Source: Metallyticus violacea (taxonomy: Eukaryota; Arthropoda; Insecta; Mantodea; Metallyticidae). From it: a stretch of 64,000 nucleotides of DNA. The stretch is taken from NCBI GenBank assembly GCA_030762175.1, contig CM060838.1, positions 22,438,001 through 22,502,000 on the forward strand, read 5' to 3'. This document shows positions 12,195 to 24,301 of the stretch, in pieces (the stretch's first letter is position 1; every line of letters begins with the position of its first letter). Both the position numbers and the translations under genes were made by a program. A model generated the notes under the pieces. It was not told the origin of the DNA. It did not search any database and was given only the letters and a program-made list of their open reading frames with translations.

Positions 12195-13150
12195 ATGTCC
12201 GAGCAAGAGCTACACTCGTTGGCTGATTGAGCAGTGCATTATTATTGTTCGGTGCTGAACCGACCGACATTTTTCAAAGAGTGAAGGCACAGTTTGGGGA
12301 TAAAGTGAGCAAAGCGGAAACAGACATTCGAGTCATTCGAGATCTTATTGAGAATGACCACGTTTAACGATTTTTAAAATCGCTTCTGAGGTTGAGATAA
12401 ATTGTGAACGTGTTCAGTTCATAGTTTCAGATTACTTGGATTTCTCAAAAACCTCGATAAGGTGAGTTACTCAAGTATTCGCTGAGAATCAAAGGCAGCG
12501 TAATGGGAGTAGGACATAGGCTCTCCGGGATCAAGGAGAACATTTTCTGCATCGAGTCGTAACCTGTGATTAAATATGGACACACCACTACACTCTAAGT
12601 CGAAGCAAACAAGCATGGGGAGGAGGTAAAGAGAGAAACCCTCACATGCCAAAGCAAAAGCTTCTTTCGGCTGGGAAGGTACTCTTGAATATTTACTGGG
12701 TCTCCCAAGGCATTTGTCCATAATTTTCTCCATGAACGTCGAATAGACAGAGCAGTTTATTTTTGAGCCAAAAGAGTCAACAAACGATTCAAATATCTCT
12801 TCTCCCCCAAGAAAACGCCCATCCATATAGAGCTGTTTTGTCAAAGGAAAAAACAGCTGAAACACCCTCTCTAGAATCCACACTTGCCGCTTTGCGATTA
12901 TCACATACTTGAACCATTAAAGAAGCATTGGGGGGGGGGTATTCCACAGCAAGGAAGATGTTGAAGAATTAGAGCGCAACTGACTGGAAACTCAACCCTA
13001 CTCTTTCTTCATAATGGAAATAAGATACTGCCTATCGGCTGGGGAAAATACATGCAAATTGGGAAATTATGTATAAAATTATATGTACTCCATTTTGTTT
13101 TATTTCGTTTCAATAAATTACTAAAATCGGATTTATATTTCATTCACCTT
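12195..13150 (+). pseudogene. Mariner transposase gene, heavily decayed
   Basis: A mariner-family transposase that would cut and paste its own element at TA sites, now broken by many stops and frameshifts. In order on +: a start-like MSEQ at about 12195; AQFGDK and DIRVIRDLIEND (about 12285-12360); IASEVEINCERVQ and DYLDFSKTS (about 12375-12460), the helix-turn-helix region; a first-Asp region recognisable as VVTCD then WTHHYT (about 12555-12592); PKQKLLSAGKVLLNIYW (about 12645-12700); ENAHPYRAV (about 12810); LEPLKKH (about 12910); and a C-terminal FHSKEDVEELERN then LETQPYSFF (about 12942-13010). Order and spacing match mariner proteins. A 145-codon frame on the opposite strand is only its antisense shadow. 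Terminal repeats were not located. Confidence 0.7.
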
Positions 13151-13361
13151 TAGAATCGGAACAAGTTTAGCTCTAAGTATGAAGGAGAACTCTCATTGTT
13201 GCCATAATGAGCACTGGTGTAGGTCAAAAGCATGAATAAGTAGAGAAAAGTGAAAATTGGTCAAAAACAAGGTTCCAGGAATTTTGGAAACTAGAGAAAG
13301 AACAGATGCTAAGAATATCTAAGCAGTCAGTATCCAAAATAAACGGTATGTTTTTGTTTTG

Positions 13362-13504
13362 GTGTTAACGCCCGTTTTTACTACTGAGGCACCACATGCG
13401 GTGGTCACTGATGATACATGAGATGAAATGATATATTAGGAAAGGATTTTTTAACGAAGGAAACGTTTCAGACCTAAGTTTAGGGTACTTCCCCGGCATT
13501 TGCA
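13362..13504 (-). mobile_element. SINE-B 3' fragment (head missing)
   Basis: Reverse-orientation SINE-B tail and half the body: gttaacgcccgtttttacta through gatacatgagatgaaatgat to ccccggcatttgca. Similarity stops before the hairpin, B box and A box, so the tRNA head is lost. Confidence 0.85.
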
Positions 13505-13660
13505 TTGTAAATTTACTTAACTTAATGTGTGTTCACTCAAGTAATTGTTTTTGCGTAATGAGTCAAACAGTCCGAAATAATTTTGTAAATTACGTAACAA
13601 TATCTGCTAAGCAGCCATAAATCGTAATAAACACGTCGTTAAAAAAGGGAACAGTTTACT

Positions 13661-14121
13661 CTGTTTAGTTTTTCTCAGTTGGTATTAGTAAATCTAAAGA
13701 TAGCAACTTAATAGTCTACTTTCGACTATTTCATTCTCACGGTTTCTGAATAGGTAGGTATTCACAAGTAAGTGTAGCTTACAATTATTATACAATTGTT
13801 AATATTCAGGGCGCAAATTTAAACTATATACTACTTTTATTCTTATTCTATTCCTGAAATAGTCCCAAACTCATATTTGACTCTTCTCTAATAGCATTAC
13901 TGACAATCGACATTCGTATGTTGCAAGATGGCTTGAAAAGATTAAGTATCCATAATACAAATGTACAGTTATTACAATATTTTAAGTCAAGTTTACGGGA
14001 ATTATATTTAATTTCCTATTTTATTCGTGAAATAGTCCTAATAAATATCATTTGAGGGTCTGAGCTTTCCAAATAAATTTACTCACTGCGTTCGTAAATT
14101 TATCGGCAATCTCAGACTCTC
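13661..14121 (-). repeat. Rep-D copy 1
   Basis: Reverse complement of the repeat also found at 38.97-39.48 kb and 58.7-59.4 kb. Shared blocks include ctcagttggtattag, catttcattctcacggtttc, attactgacaatcgacattc and tattttattcgtgaaatagtcc. It has two diverged copies of a short motif (gactatttcacgartaraat on the repeat's own strand). It ends at the right in a nested inverted repeat: gagggtctgag/ctcagactctc outside (14054-14064 and 14111-14121) and ataaatttac/gtaaatttat inside (14073-14082 and 14094-14103). I do not recognise the family. Confidence 0.75.
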
Positions 14122-16103
14122 TTTTGATAATTTCATAATTATTACATAAACGAAAAGAACGATAATATTCGTACACGTATAAACCTATGTAAAACATGAA
14201 AGAGATAAATTTATGTTAATGTTGAAAACTATTAACGTAAGAGGAAGAAAAAATAACAGTAATAATAAAACAAACAGTATCAATGATAATTCATTCACGA
14301 TTGAACCTATGTAAATCATTAAAGTGGAAAGAAATGTACTAGTAAAACATAGAGGTGAAAAACAAATGAATATCTGTATTGTAATATAAGCAATCTATAG
14401 CTAGGTTAACTATATTCTAACCTAATAACTTGCATCCGCACTTTCGTCTTACTGTAAAGGAAATACGGTATTCGTTGTTTATATTCTTGAGACTTTTATT
14501 TTAATCTGCAACTGAGGGTGTGACGTTTTAGATCATTCTTATTCCGCAGCATCACTAAATATTATTTTAACTTTTTATGGTAATAATATTTCTTCGCCTA
14601 CATTATGAGTTTATTTTTATTTGGACTAGTAAGACATTCGAAGCACGCAACACTTTTGCTGGAATCAAAATGTGTTGTACATTTTGTGCCTTCAAAAGAG
14701 GTTCAAAATATTCCCTTTATCTTCAATGTTCATGTGAATGATTGTTTTCCATACGTCTTTTAAGTTTATTCGGCACTATCGATAGATTTGACAAAGCACT
14801 TCATGGGAATCTGTTTATAATGATATTCGTCACTTTATTTATGGACAAAGTTTTGTGAATTTTGAAGGAAATTGTAAAATCCGCTCACATTATTCGAACT
14901 AGCACTGCCGTGATTGGATGAATTTTTTATTCAGCAATATGTCTATGATCAACCAAGCACTCACTTGTGCAATATATAAACTGAACCTCCCCAATACGTT
15001 TTGACGATTCTAAACAATCAGTTGGTTGTCAGTGGGAAGAATAAATTAAATATTTTGCAGCTGTTTACCATCACTGGAGTTATTGGCAGGTAGACGAATT
15101 AAACTCATTGTTATTGCAGGTGTTGACTGGAACATTCTGACTCAAAATAAAAGTTTATTCCATTAAAGTCGTCAGTGCAAATATAAAATGCGTTGCAAAA
15201 CGATTATTTTGTCTTGCATAAAATTTATGTTTAAAATTTCTCGAAACAGCGGTTAGGAATAACGGCGTTAGCCTACTATATAAACCCAGCGCCAAAAGCA
15301 ACCGACAGCCGTCCTACTGAGGAGGGAGAAGAAAAGGTCTAAATGTTCAACAAAAGGCTTAATGCAATTTGAATTCTATTTGTGCCCTGTACTTACATAT
15401 GCAGACACTTTCTGACTGGCATTTTAAGCACCTTCACAATGGAATTGCTCACATTAGGCACAAAGCAGCAATCGTGCCATTATTTGATTCGCCACATCGA
15501 ATGGAAAGCATATTCCTGTAAATGTATTCAGAACTTACTAAAAATGCCGCACCTGCAAGTAGCCTGATCGAAAATCGCCATATGTTCAGACCACACATAA
15601 TAACTACTACTTTCATCCATTTTATCCCACGAACGTCTACAAGATATAGACAGGCAAATTACTCAGGCTCAATGCGCAGAAAAAGCATCGCTTAACCTGC
15701 AGGCTCAAATACATCCGGTGTGGAGGAGGGGAGATTATTTAGATATCTGTGGGAGGGAAGAAAGAAGCGGTCTCTTATGGTTCAGATTAGGGGCTTAGAA
15801 AGGAAACTAAACAGTTTATTCTCTCGGGGAAAGAAGTTGCCCATTGTGCGGAGCAAGCGATATCTGGAGGCATATTTTGGCAGAATGCAGGAAAACGGAG
15901 ATTTTAAGAAGCGAGCGTTTACCACCGCAATTTTTTGAATGTCAATAGAAGTTTTAACATTTGCCGGGAAGTGTTGGTCCATGCGAGATACACACACATT
16001 TGGAAATATTTCTAGAGAAAACCCGACAAAGAAGGTTAATGCCTATAGTGAAGAGGGGGTGTGAGTAAATGGTAGGGGACTCGAGAGTAAGTGTGCCATA
16101 AAA
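14122..16103. other. Unannotated stretch with TATA-like sites
   Basis: No gene recognised. TATA-like tatataaa motifs occur at about 14973 and 15278. A 72-codon basic frame at 15720-15938 has no recognisable domain. Confidence 0.4.
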
Positions 16104-16104
16104 C

Positions 16105-16160
<56 letters not shown>

Positions 16161-16220
16161 GTGTTTGTATATTTGTATGTATGTATGTAGATCTGTGTGT
16201 AAGTAGGTATGTATGTATGT
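16104..16220. repeat. (AT)n then (GTAT)n microsatellite
   Basis: About 26 AT units to roughly 16157, then degenerate tetranucleotides of the gtat/gtgt type. Its Tyr-Ile frames are artefacts. Confidence 0.95.
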
Positions 16221-16332
16221 CCATTTTGACTGTTACAAGAACAATTTTAGCATGTACGGCCGTAAGGCCCATACGACAGTTGCATGTTGATAGTTGAATG
16301 TATTTTATAATTGATACAATAAAACATCCATT

Positions 16333-16349
16333 ATTATTAATTATTATTA

Positions 16350-16403
<54 letters not shown>
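16333..16403. repeat. (AAT)n microsatellite
   Basis: About 17 AAT units preceded by the complementary attatt repeats, giving a local inverted structure. Confidence 0.95.
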
Positions 16404-16477
16404 TACCATTCACAAGTTCAACTGGAAAATTTATCTTAATGATATCTAACACATAAATTTTGTGTTTATTATTTCAG

Positions 16478-16556
16478 GAGTGTGTAGTTCTGAGTGTCAG
16501 AAAGAAAACTGCCTATGTCCTAGGGGCGTATCCGTCGTCACCACACGTGCTTGAAG
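16478..16556 (+). CDS. Candidate internal exon (unrecognised)
   Basis: A 79-bp open segment with an acceptor-like tgtgtttattatttcag immediately before it and a donor-like gaag|gtaaac after it. One frame reads ECVVLSVRKKTAYVLGAY and onward without a stop, entering in phase 0 and leaving in phase 1. GC content is above the neighbouring sequence. No domain is recognised. The exit phase is compatible with the candidate exon at 31303. A chance match to splice signals is quite possible. Confidence 0.2.
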
Positions 16557-18259
16557 GTAAACAGTTTGCAATTCCTTCAACTTTGTTACAGACTTTTAAT
16601 TACCCATCAATCAAGATTTCATTCCTGATGTGGAAGAAGCAAAAAGCCACGGTCTCTCTCTCCCTATCTCAATGACTTAATTATATCTCATTCACTCAAT
16701 AGCATGAATGCCTTAATTAACCTCATTACCCGTGAATATGTCAGTGCAAGAGATTGGTTTAATTACAGTTGATAAGCTGAAGGCAGTCGTAGATTGAAAT
16801 TTCCAAGTCGAAATAATTTAACTAGCAGAAGATCTTGCTAAAGAAATTTAATGCTTAAAGTGCCAGTAGGTCTTCAGTGACACTTAAGTTTTATTACTAA
16901 CAGCCGAAAATATAATTATTTTCAAATATGCAAGAGAAGTTGTACAAATTTAAATTTTATCGTTTCCTCTATTTAACAAGCTTAGGAATGTCTCGTGTAG
17001 TTTACAATTTTCCCAGTTCACTCTATTTTCCTTTAAATTCTTTGTGAAATTGTGCTATAATTTGCTTATATTTTGTCACGTTACAAAAAGTCTGAGTGAG
17101 CCAAGTACTTGAGGGACAGTGGCAAGCACATTAATACGAATTCATAAAGAATTTGGCTAATTTGGAGCATCGTTCCATCATTTAGTTCGTTACAGAGTAA
17201 GTGAAGAAACCAAAATAAACTCATATGTATGTATACGGTGATTTCAGTCTCTACAGCTGATCCTGGGGATTGTTAAGTTATGCAATTCCGCTGTTTTACA
17301 TGCTCTGCCACACTGAATCATACAACCGTTCATGTCTACCTGCTTTTATACACTCCTAGCGTAACTATCATAGAAGGATCTTCTATATGGGAACCAATCT
17401 CTTGCCGTAAAAGTATTTCTTTTTGTTAATGTCCACGCATTATCAAGAACATATGCACATAGCGCTTATCACAGATATTTCTGGTCTTTGAATAGACTAC
17501 AAAAGGACGTTTTCTCGTAAATTCTCAACGATGGGTACCTACTACTAATTCATTAAAATAAAACCTATTTAGCTGGAGTATTATCAGAATTAGTGTAAAG
17601 GGTAGTGGTAGAAGGTTTCATCAGGCTATATTAATGGTACATTTCATACGTGTTCTAGGATATTCCGTATTTTGTGTATCATTTCATTTTCTTTTAATAG
17701 TTTGTACTTTCCTTGCTCAGATATTCCTTAACACTTTTTGCGACTCTTACTTAAGATGACGTAATTTAATTTCTGATATAAATTATGCCTACATTGACCC
17801 CAAGTGACAAAATAGAGGCATGAACAATAGATGAAGTACATCAAATTAAATATAGATGTCAGAATTTTAGTCTCATAAAAATTGCTAAAAATCTTTCTAA
17901 GTTTCCATTATTTGTACATTTCTATCTTAGGCATATCATTCCATTAATGAATTATCTATATGAGGGCTTATATCTTTGTATTCTACAATCTTGTCATTAA
18001 AGGAGAAAATGTGTAATCACTATTTTAATTCTTTCAAAATGCAATGTTTTACGTATAGTAGTATTCTGTTAACCTAAATTCTGTATACTAAAAAATCAGT
18101 TTAACTGGACCACCGATATATTTTTAAAAATTGTATTTCAATATCGATATCGCAGCAAAAACTCATTAGACAATCAATTTTTTATATTGTTAGCCAAGCG
18201 ATGAATCTTTGCCAGTAAATATCCTACCGATAAAAGGCATCGTTTTAGAATACGTTGCG

Positions 18260-18263
<4 letters not shown>
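16557..18263. other. AT-rich stretch without recognised genes
   Basis: No feature supported on either strand. Confidence 0.5.

Positions 18264-18292
<29 letters not shown>
18264..18292. repeat. poly(A) run
   Basis: 29 consecutive A. The upstream sequence matches no retroposon body that I recognise. Confidence 0.9.
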
Positions 18293-18294
<2 letters not shown>

Positions 18295-20263
18295 AGAGTT
18301 TTAGCAAATTATTTTTAATTTTCACTTGATTACATGTAAATTTTTATATTTATATTTTGCTGTCTTTCATTTATATGTAGGTAACTTTTTATATATTTGC
18401 TAGTCATTTTTCGTATCTTTTATTTATGAAAAAGGGAGTTTATGTTTTGAGTCCGCCCCCTCTTATTTTTGATAACACAGATGCTACTGTGCTTATTTGA
18501 ATTATGAAAATGACATCAGTATATGAGATTTAAAAAAGAAACAGAGATGCATTTACACTCCTTAATACACCAAAGATATTAGATTATTACCTTTCTGAAT
18601 TTAATTTGACAGTCTCATTATTCTATTATTATTCTTCAGTGGCACGACAGCCCGCATCGGGCCTTGGCCTCTTTAATTTCGTGCCATCAGATATCCCCGC
18701 TGTCTGCTGCTTGTCTTCTCCAAAGTCTGACTCCCAAAAGTACTAACGTTATCTTCCCATTGTACACCTTTGAATGTCTTTGGTATCTTTGGCTGTTTAT
18801 GCTTTCAAGCCAGATTTTTTTTAATCCATGTAATGTACCCAAATAAAATATTTTTGGCATTCTTCTATAATATCTTTGATATTCTTCCATTGTCTAGGTT
18901 TTGCAGCTCGTCTTTTTTCAATGGAATATCATTTAAGATACTCTGGTATTCTTTTGTAAGAGCTTCTTATATTATTCTGATTTCTACGTTTTATATTCTA
19001 TTTTTTTCCACAGAGTATATACTTTAAGATCTTCTTTTATCCGATGCAATTATCTTTAGATATAATAAAGCATTAGTTGCTGCAATATATATGTACCAAT
19101 GTCAGAACATAAAATTCTTTTATTTCTCGTCCTCCTTAATTTCAATTAAATTTCCTCACCACATGGTCAACATATTTCTATTGCACATTCAAGACCAATG
19201 GATGCTATGCAAGTGACGCATGCACGCTTTTGTTCGTTTTTGCTGGGATTACATGTATAGCAAGTTCTTCTATTTTCTAATTTGTATTCTAATAGAGGGA
19301 GCTAGCTGTTCTTTTATTCCGAATACTTGCCTGGTGGAAGCGCTCAGCGCGTACCACATGCTGATGTGTGACCCTAATTTGCAAATGTCCGGGAAGAACA
19401 CTTGAATCTGTTTTTTCAATAATATATTTTAGTAGCGTCTACATTAGAGCTATTACAGTCAGTTCGGAGCTATTTTCACTTCCTTCTAATTAAGACCACT
19501 TTTTATCACAGTTTAGTTCACTATCTCTTCCCATCATCATCCTCAAATATTTTGTTATAATGTTTCAAAATTTGGATCATATGGTTCCGCTGTTCTTGAA
19601 GACTCCGCCCTGGTAACAATGACCTTAAGTACCCAGGACCGGTCCTGCAGACCGTACGAAAAAATTAAAACAGAAACGAATCACTCAAAGTGACAGCTAA
19701 CGTTCAACTACGCAATGAAATTCCTTGTAACAAACTGAACGATTGTCAAAGTTAAGTAATAAAAATAAAATATTTTTGCTTTAATAAAACTAGGGTCAAT
19801 TTGACCAACACAAGCTGTCTGAGAAACCGGATTAAGGGTTAAGATGAGTAATTAATCAGGAACACTATAGTGCTATAAAAGTAGTTCATTCCAAATACTA
19901 TTACAGTTCTACACGTGTCTGGTTCTCTGTTTTAGATTTATCATTTCTCTTCTTTTCTGAACAGTTCTTCACACCAGAATTTTTTTAGAATGTTAAATTT
20001 GTTAATATATGAGGAATATGAGCAAAATGAGATTATGGTAGATATTGTAAGTTATCATTTTCAAGTTCCATATGGAAGTAATATTTTAGCTGTTTTACCT
20101 CGATGCCCAAAATGTCTAATGTATACCCTTTAATAAAAAAACGAGTCTTCTCTTGAACGCAAAATTCTTCTAAGTTCTACTCGTTACAGCGCGCGATTCA
20201 CAAGCTGTGTTGCCACTGCAGCAGTTGTGTTATATGACATGAACTAAAGACGGTATTGGCAGA
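18293..20263. other. Unannotated stretch; possible repeat around 18640
   Basis: The segment near 18640-18685 (cacgacagcccgcatcggg then ccttggcctc) looks like the edge of a dispersed insect repeat, but no second copy is in the window. Nothing else recognised. Confidence 0.3.
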
Positions 20264-20310
20264 GTGTGCAGTGGTGTCGTGGTTAAGCGCGCAGGCTCGC
20301 CTCCTGGCAT
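20264..20310 (+). mobile_element. tRNA-like SINE head fragment
   Basis: Reads tggtgtcgtggttaagcgcg then caggctcgcctcctggcat, an A-box-bearing tRNA-like 5' half with the D-arm and anticodon-arm region. The B box is missing because similarity stops at ggcat. A truncated SINE or tRNA pseudogene of a family distinct from SINE-A and SINE-B. Confidence 0.4.
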
Positions 20311-20834
20311 AAAACACTTTTATTTTATAGTAAACATTTGTAACATATCAAATTAGTTTCGTAATGTTGTTTCCCATATACAGCAAGCTTTAACGTTAAC
20401 ATATTTTATATACATGCATTATTTATAATATGTATATATATTAATATTTCCTTCAGTATTTGTTCTATCTAAATGGAATATGCAGCACTTGCATAAAGGA
20501 CAAAAAATGACTTATGAGCACAAATTCAAGAAACCTGTGATGTTGTAACCTCTCTTCACACTACTGTAGAAATCTGACATCTATGTCCGGAAGATAGAGG
20601 GCAATTAAACACACTGAGGGTTTGTGCTAATTTATGTTTATTTCAATGTGTTTTCATTTTAGAACATGTTTCTTTTCATGTATTTATTTAGTTATTTGCA
20701 AAGAACAGGTTAGCTTGTGATTACGTTTTGGTGTGCTCTTAGGTAATGTCATAAAACTCGTTAAACTATAATATGATATTAAGGCAACATGATGTTCTAC
20801 TACTCATAAAACCAATAACACAAAAAAAATGTTG
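20311..20834. other. Unannotated AT-rich stretch
   Basis: Nothing recognised. Confidence 0.5.
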
Positions 20835-20905
20835 TGTGGGATTTGAACCAAGGAGCTTGCGCAGAGGAGTAATACCTTCGAAACTGCTCGGCCACCGCTT
20901 TTCTA
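20835..20905 (-). mobile_element. tRNA-like segment (Leu/Ser type)
   Basis: On minus the order is gcggtggccgagcagttt (A-box-like), a long middle, then ccttggttcaaatcccac (B-box-like). The layout resembles a class II tRNA-derived head. It is diverged and has no recognised body, so it may be a tRNA pseudogene or a SINE head. Confidence 0.4.
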
Positions 20906-21432
20906 CCCTAACGTTCTCCTTCCAGATGCTTATGACTGAGAGCATTATACGTTTACAGGAAAAGCGCCCACTGTACAGTGTGTACTCGCTGCATGCGCGT
21001 TGTGAATACAGCGTTTATGAATGTTTCCGAAGATAGACATGTAGACTCTGGGAATGATTCTTTATTTTGCTCAAAGGGCTTTAAGACTCAGAGCAGGACA
21101 AAAACTTACTCTAAGCCTACCGTTGATTTAAAATTGTTTTGAGTTAAATCTGATTTATAATTTAGATTGGTGAAATGTTATTTCAGAGAGCGTAATAGAA
21201 ATATTCCATTATTTTAGAAACAAATAGTGAATTTTATTTTATATGTTAAAGTTCATTGTCATTAAACGCAATGATGTATGCTACATTTTAACCAAAGGCA
21301 ATTGAGTCAATCTAACAAGTTCTGCAAAATATCTGCGGCTAGTGATATGTTGGACGTTAGAGAACTAGCAGTGTAGCGTTCCTGATGAATATCCGAATTC
21401 GTTCCACACCTTGGACAATATCTTAGAATGCC
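20906..21432. other. Unannotated stretch
   Basis: No feature recognised. Confidence 0.5.
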
Positions 21433-21443
21433 TTCTGAGAGAG

Positions 21444-21727
21444 TTTTATGTTTTAATAGTGTTTAACGCCCGTTTTTAATACTGAGGCATCACAGGCGGT
21501 GGACACTGATGATACACGAGATGAAGTGATATAATTGGAAAGGATTTTTCAAGGAAGGAAGCGTTCTAGGCCTAAATTTAGGGCACCTCCCCGGCATTTG
21601 CCATTAATGAGGACTGAGGAAAACCTGAAAAAAACCTCAGTCAGGAAGGACGGTCCTGGCGTGATTCGAACCGCAGACTTCCCGCTCACGAGTCCGCGCC
21701 TTAATGACCTCGGCCACCAGTGGCGGT
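21444..21727 (-). mobile_element. SINE-B full-length copy with target duplication
   Basis: Reverse-orientation full SINE-B. The tail is at the left (tagtgtttaacgcccgtttt). The gaggactgagg/cctcagtc hairpin is in the body. The B box (gtgattcgaaccgcag on +) and A-box region (gcgccttaatgacctcggcc) are at the right. Flanking ttctgagagag (21433-21443) and ttctgagaggg (21728-21738) match at 10 of 11 positions and are the likely target-site duplication. Confidence 0.9.
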
Positions 21728-21738
21728 TTCTGAGAGGG

Positions 21739-22680
21739 TAGAAAGACATCATCTGCGCTGGAGCAGTTACTTTTCCGGGGGATTATTGCTGCACTGTTTT
21801 TGAAGGGAGGGGAGAATGGTAACAAAATATGTAGTAAAAGCTGAATAATTAACGTGCCTTACTGGAAGTTAATTGAGTTCTAGATCCAGTTTATGAATAT
21901 CCTATACGATGTTGCTTTTGTAGTATTGGCGAGCTGTCAGATGCAGGCCTCGCTGTGTTTGCCAGACAGTTCGTGTAAGTATTTGGAGAACTTTGAATGG
22001 AGACTATCAGCTAATGGAGAATCTGCAAGCGGAAAGGTTCAACATTTACAAGGGTTTCAGGATGACACTGATTGGTTCTATGCGGTACAGGTTACAAAAC
22101 TGAGTTGCAAGCATGCAATGGTAGTTGTCTCCAAAGCCGTGGTTAACAATTTAACAAAATGAGCGAATTTCAACAGACTGCACACAGAGAGTATTTTAAC
22201 ACGGAACCTGACTGAAGAATGAGTCCTTATGTCAAAGATAGGTGAGCACTCAAGATTGTGTATAGTTGACTGAACATCTGGGTTAGTCAGACTAATCACA
22301 AGGTCTAGTCTATCTTAACTTTATTAAGATCGTGTCAACCCAGTTCCAACAACTGTAGGTATTTGAAGTACTACTGTGCCCAACTTTGAGAACATTTGCT
22401 TCAGGCACAGGTGGTTGAGAAAAGACCGGGATTCCTGTGGCAATGCTACACGATACCGAGAGGGCTTCTTTAACAATGTGGCATCAATAAACGTATAGGA
22501 GTAAGATTTCTTACAGGAAGAAGCTTCGTGGGCAAAGTGGAAGAAAGCTGAGTTACTAGCTGTCAACCCACTGTCGGATAAAAGCGTCCTGCCGCTGTTC
22601 TCACTATATCTGCTCGACTATCACATACGGATGCATCCAGATCTTTGAGACAGTATTTGCAAGCTGTCTCCCCAAAGTTA
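21739..22680. other. GC-elevated stretch, possibly old coding or transposon sequence
   Basis: The composition is visibly less AT-rich than the flanks from about 21890 to 22680, and medium frames exist on both strands (21893-22162 +, 22324-22566 -). A donor-like gtaagt follows cagttcgt at about 21972. I recognise no domain, so function is not assigned. Confidence 0.25.
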
Positions 22681-23189
22681 ATTATAATGATTATAGTAAG
22701 TAATTTTATGTAACTTCCTTATTTTAAGCATGAGTGTAGTTTCATTTCTATTTCCTGTACAAGTGCTGGTTTATTGTTTGTAATGTATTTTCGTACCAGA
22801 ATGCAGAAAGCTACTCCCAGTCATGGAATCTGACCTGGGGATTTCTGTTGCCTATTGTAATAATATTTTGTAAAAGATGACCCAAGCAGAGCCGATATTT
22901 TTTAAGAGAATTCTAAAGCATGATCCTTGAAAAGATGTTTTTGTTTACAGTTAGGGAGTTGTGATTTTGTCATGTTAACTAAGAGCGTAAGCAATAAACA
23001 TACAAGGTGAAAAGACAGGCTGATAACCTCTGGAAGGGAGATCCTAACGGATATGTGAGTTACATATAAAAAGCCATCTGACAAATAATATAGCAGAGAA
23101 AAGATGGAGGGAACAGATTATCCAATAGGGATGTGAAGATCGGAGGAAAATTCTAGATTTTTGTAAAAAAGCATATTTCAAAGAAGAAG
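22681..23189. other. Unannotated stretch
   Basis: No feature recognised. Confidence 0.5.
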
Positions 23190-23520
23190 GGTTGCTTCGT
23201 GAGATCGGCAGGCTACCATGTTTATTTAGTCTGGTAATTTTGCGGCTCAGGGGCAGTCGATCCAGATTCTCTCAGTTGCAGCTCGAGGCAGTCTCACTTC
23301 AGTTGGTTGGAAGAAAAGTTCAGTTCGAGGCAGAGTATTCAGTTGGGGCATTATCAGTGTGGAAGAGCAGGCACTGGCAGCCCAGTTATCGTTTACTTCA
23401 GTTCAGTCGAAGTTATCGTAAGTGGAAAACTATCAGTGAGGAGTAGGCAGTTTCGTCTCAGAATTAGTTCAGTTTAGTGGAGTTCAGAATCAGAGTTTAA
23501 GAGTTGTTAAAGACAGAGTG
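23190..23520. repeat. CAGTT-rich segment, LTR-like composition
   Basis: Many dispersed cagtt/ttcagt words (for example tcagttggttgg, aaagttcagttcgagg, cttcagttcagtcgaag). Such sequence is typical of some insect gypsy-type LTRs, but no terminal TG...CA pair, primer-binding site or internal genes were found. The assignment is tentative. Confidence 0.25.
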
Positions 23521-24299
23521 ATCCCCATAGTTAGTGCGAAAGTGGCGCATATTCTCCTGGAAATAACAACAGTACATTTTATTTGGAATAATATATAAAC
23601 AATAAATTCTATATCGATAAATCTTAATGATTTCCAAGACCCCTTCCCCTATGGTCACAGGACCATAAAAGTATCCAGCAGCAGAGTCTCAACAGCCGTG
23701 GCAAAAATATGTCAGCGAGAACTGTCATCGGAGAGTTAACTTTTACCCCTGAGATCTGAATCATTGATTCAATCCTTAATATAAACAATTAATCTAAATC
23801 CCTTTTCCAAAAATTTCCCTCCACATATGTCAGAGACAACAGAGCATTTCATAAGAAATATTTTAATATTATTAGAAATAATCGACTACCTTACATTCAG
23901 ATTCCTTTTGTTACAATACCTGTATTTATTTGTTTTACCTGCTGTAGAATTATTCATTTTATTATTTTATTACTATCATAAATGTTCCTATCTCCTTTAT
24001 AGTATTGTCAGGGTTTAATTTCAAGTTTTGCTTGTATCTTTAATTCCATTTTCAGGTTTTACGTAGGGTGATATATGTATAAATTGTCATAGCTGGTAGT
24101 TGTATGTTATTGTTTTTTCATTTTCTTATTTTTTTCTTCTTCTTAAGTTAGTATTTCTCATTATGAATATTTATGTATTTTTATACATTTATTTATATAC
24201 ATAATGTTTTACATTGGTTTATATGTGTGCGAAAATTGTCAACTTTACTGTCAATGTTGTGATTGTAATATTGTCGCTAAACTTCAAGTAATTATTATT
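23521..24299. other. Unannotated AT-rich stretch
   Basis: May be the 3' untranslated part of the LINE whose tail follows, but no coding similarity is visible. Confidence 0.3.
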
Positions 24300-24301
24300 A
24301 G

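Noticed and set aside
12467..12904. 145-codon open frame on the minus strand
   Set aside because: The plus strand of the same interval gives mariner transposase traces in the correct order, so the frame is antisense to a pseudogene.
16036..16297. Open frames rich in Tyr-Ile on both strands
   Set aside because: They are translations of an (AT)n and (GTAT)n microsatellite.
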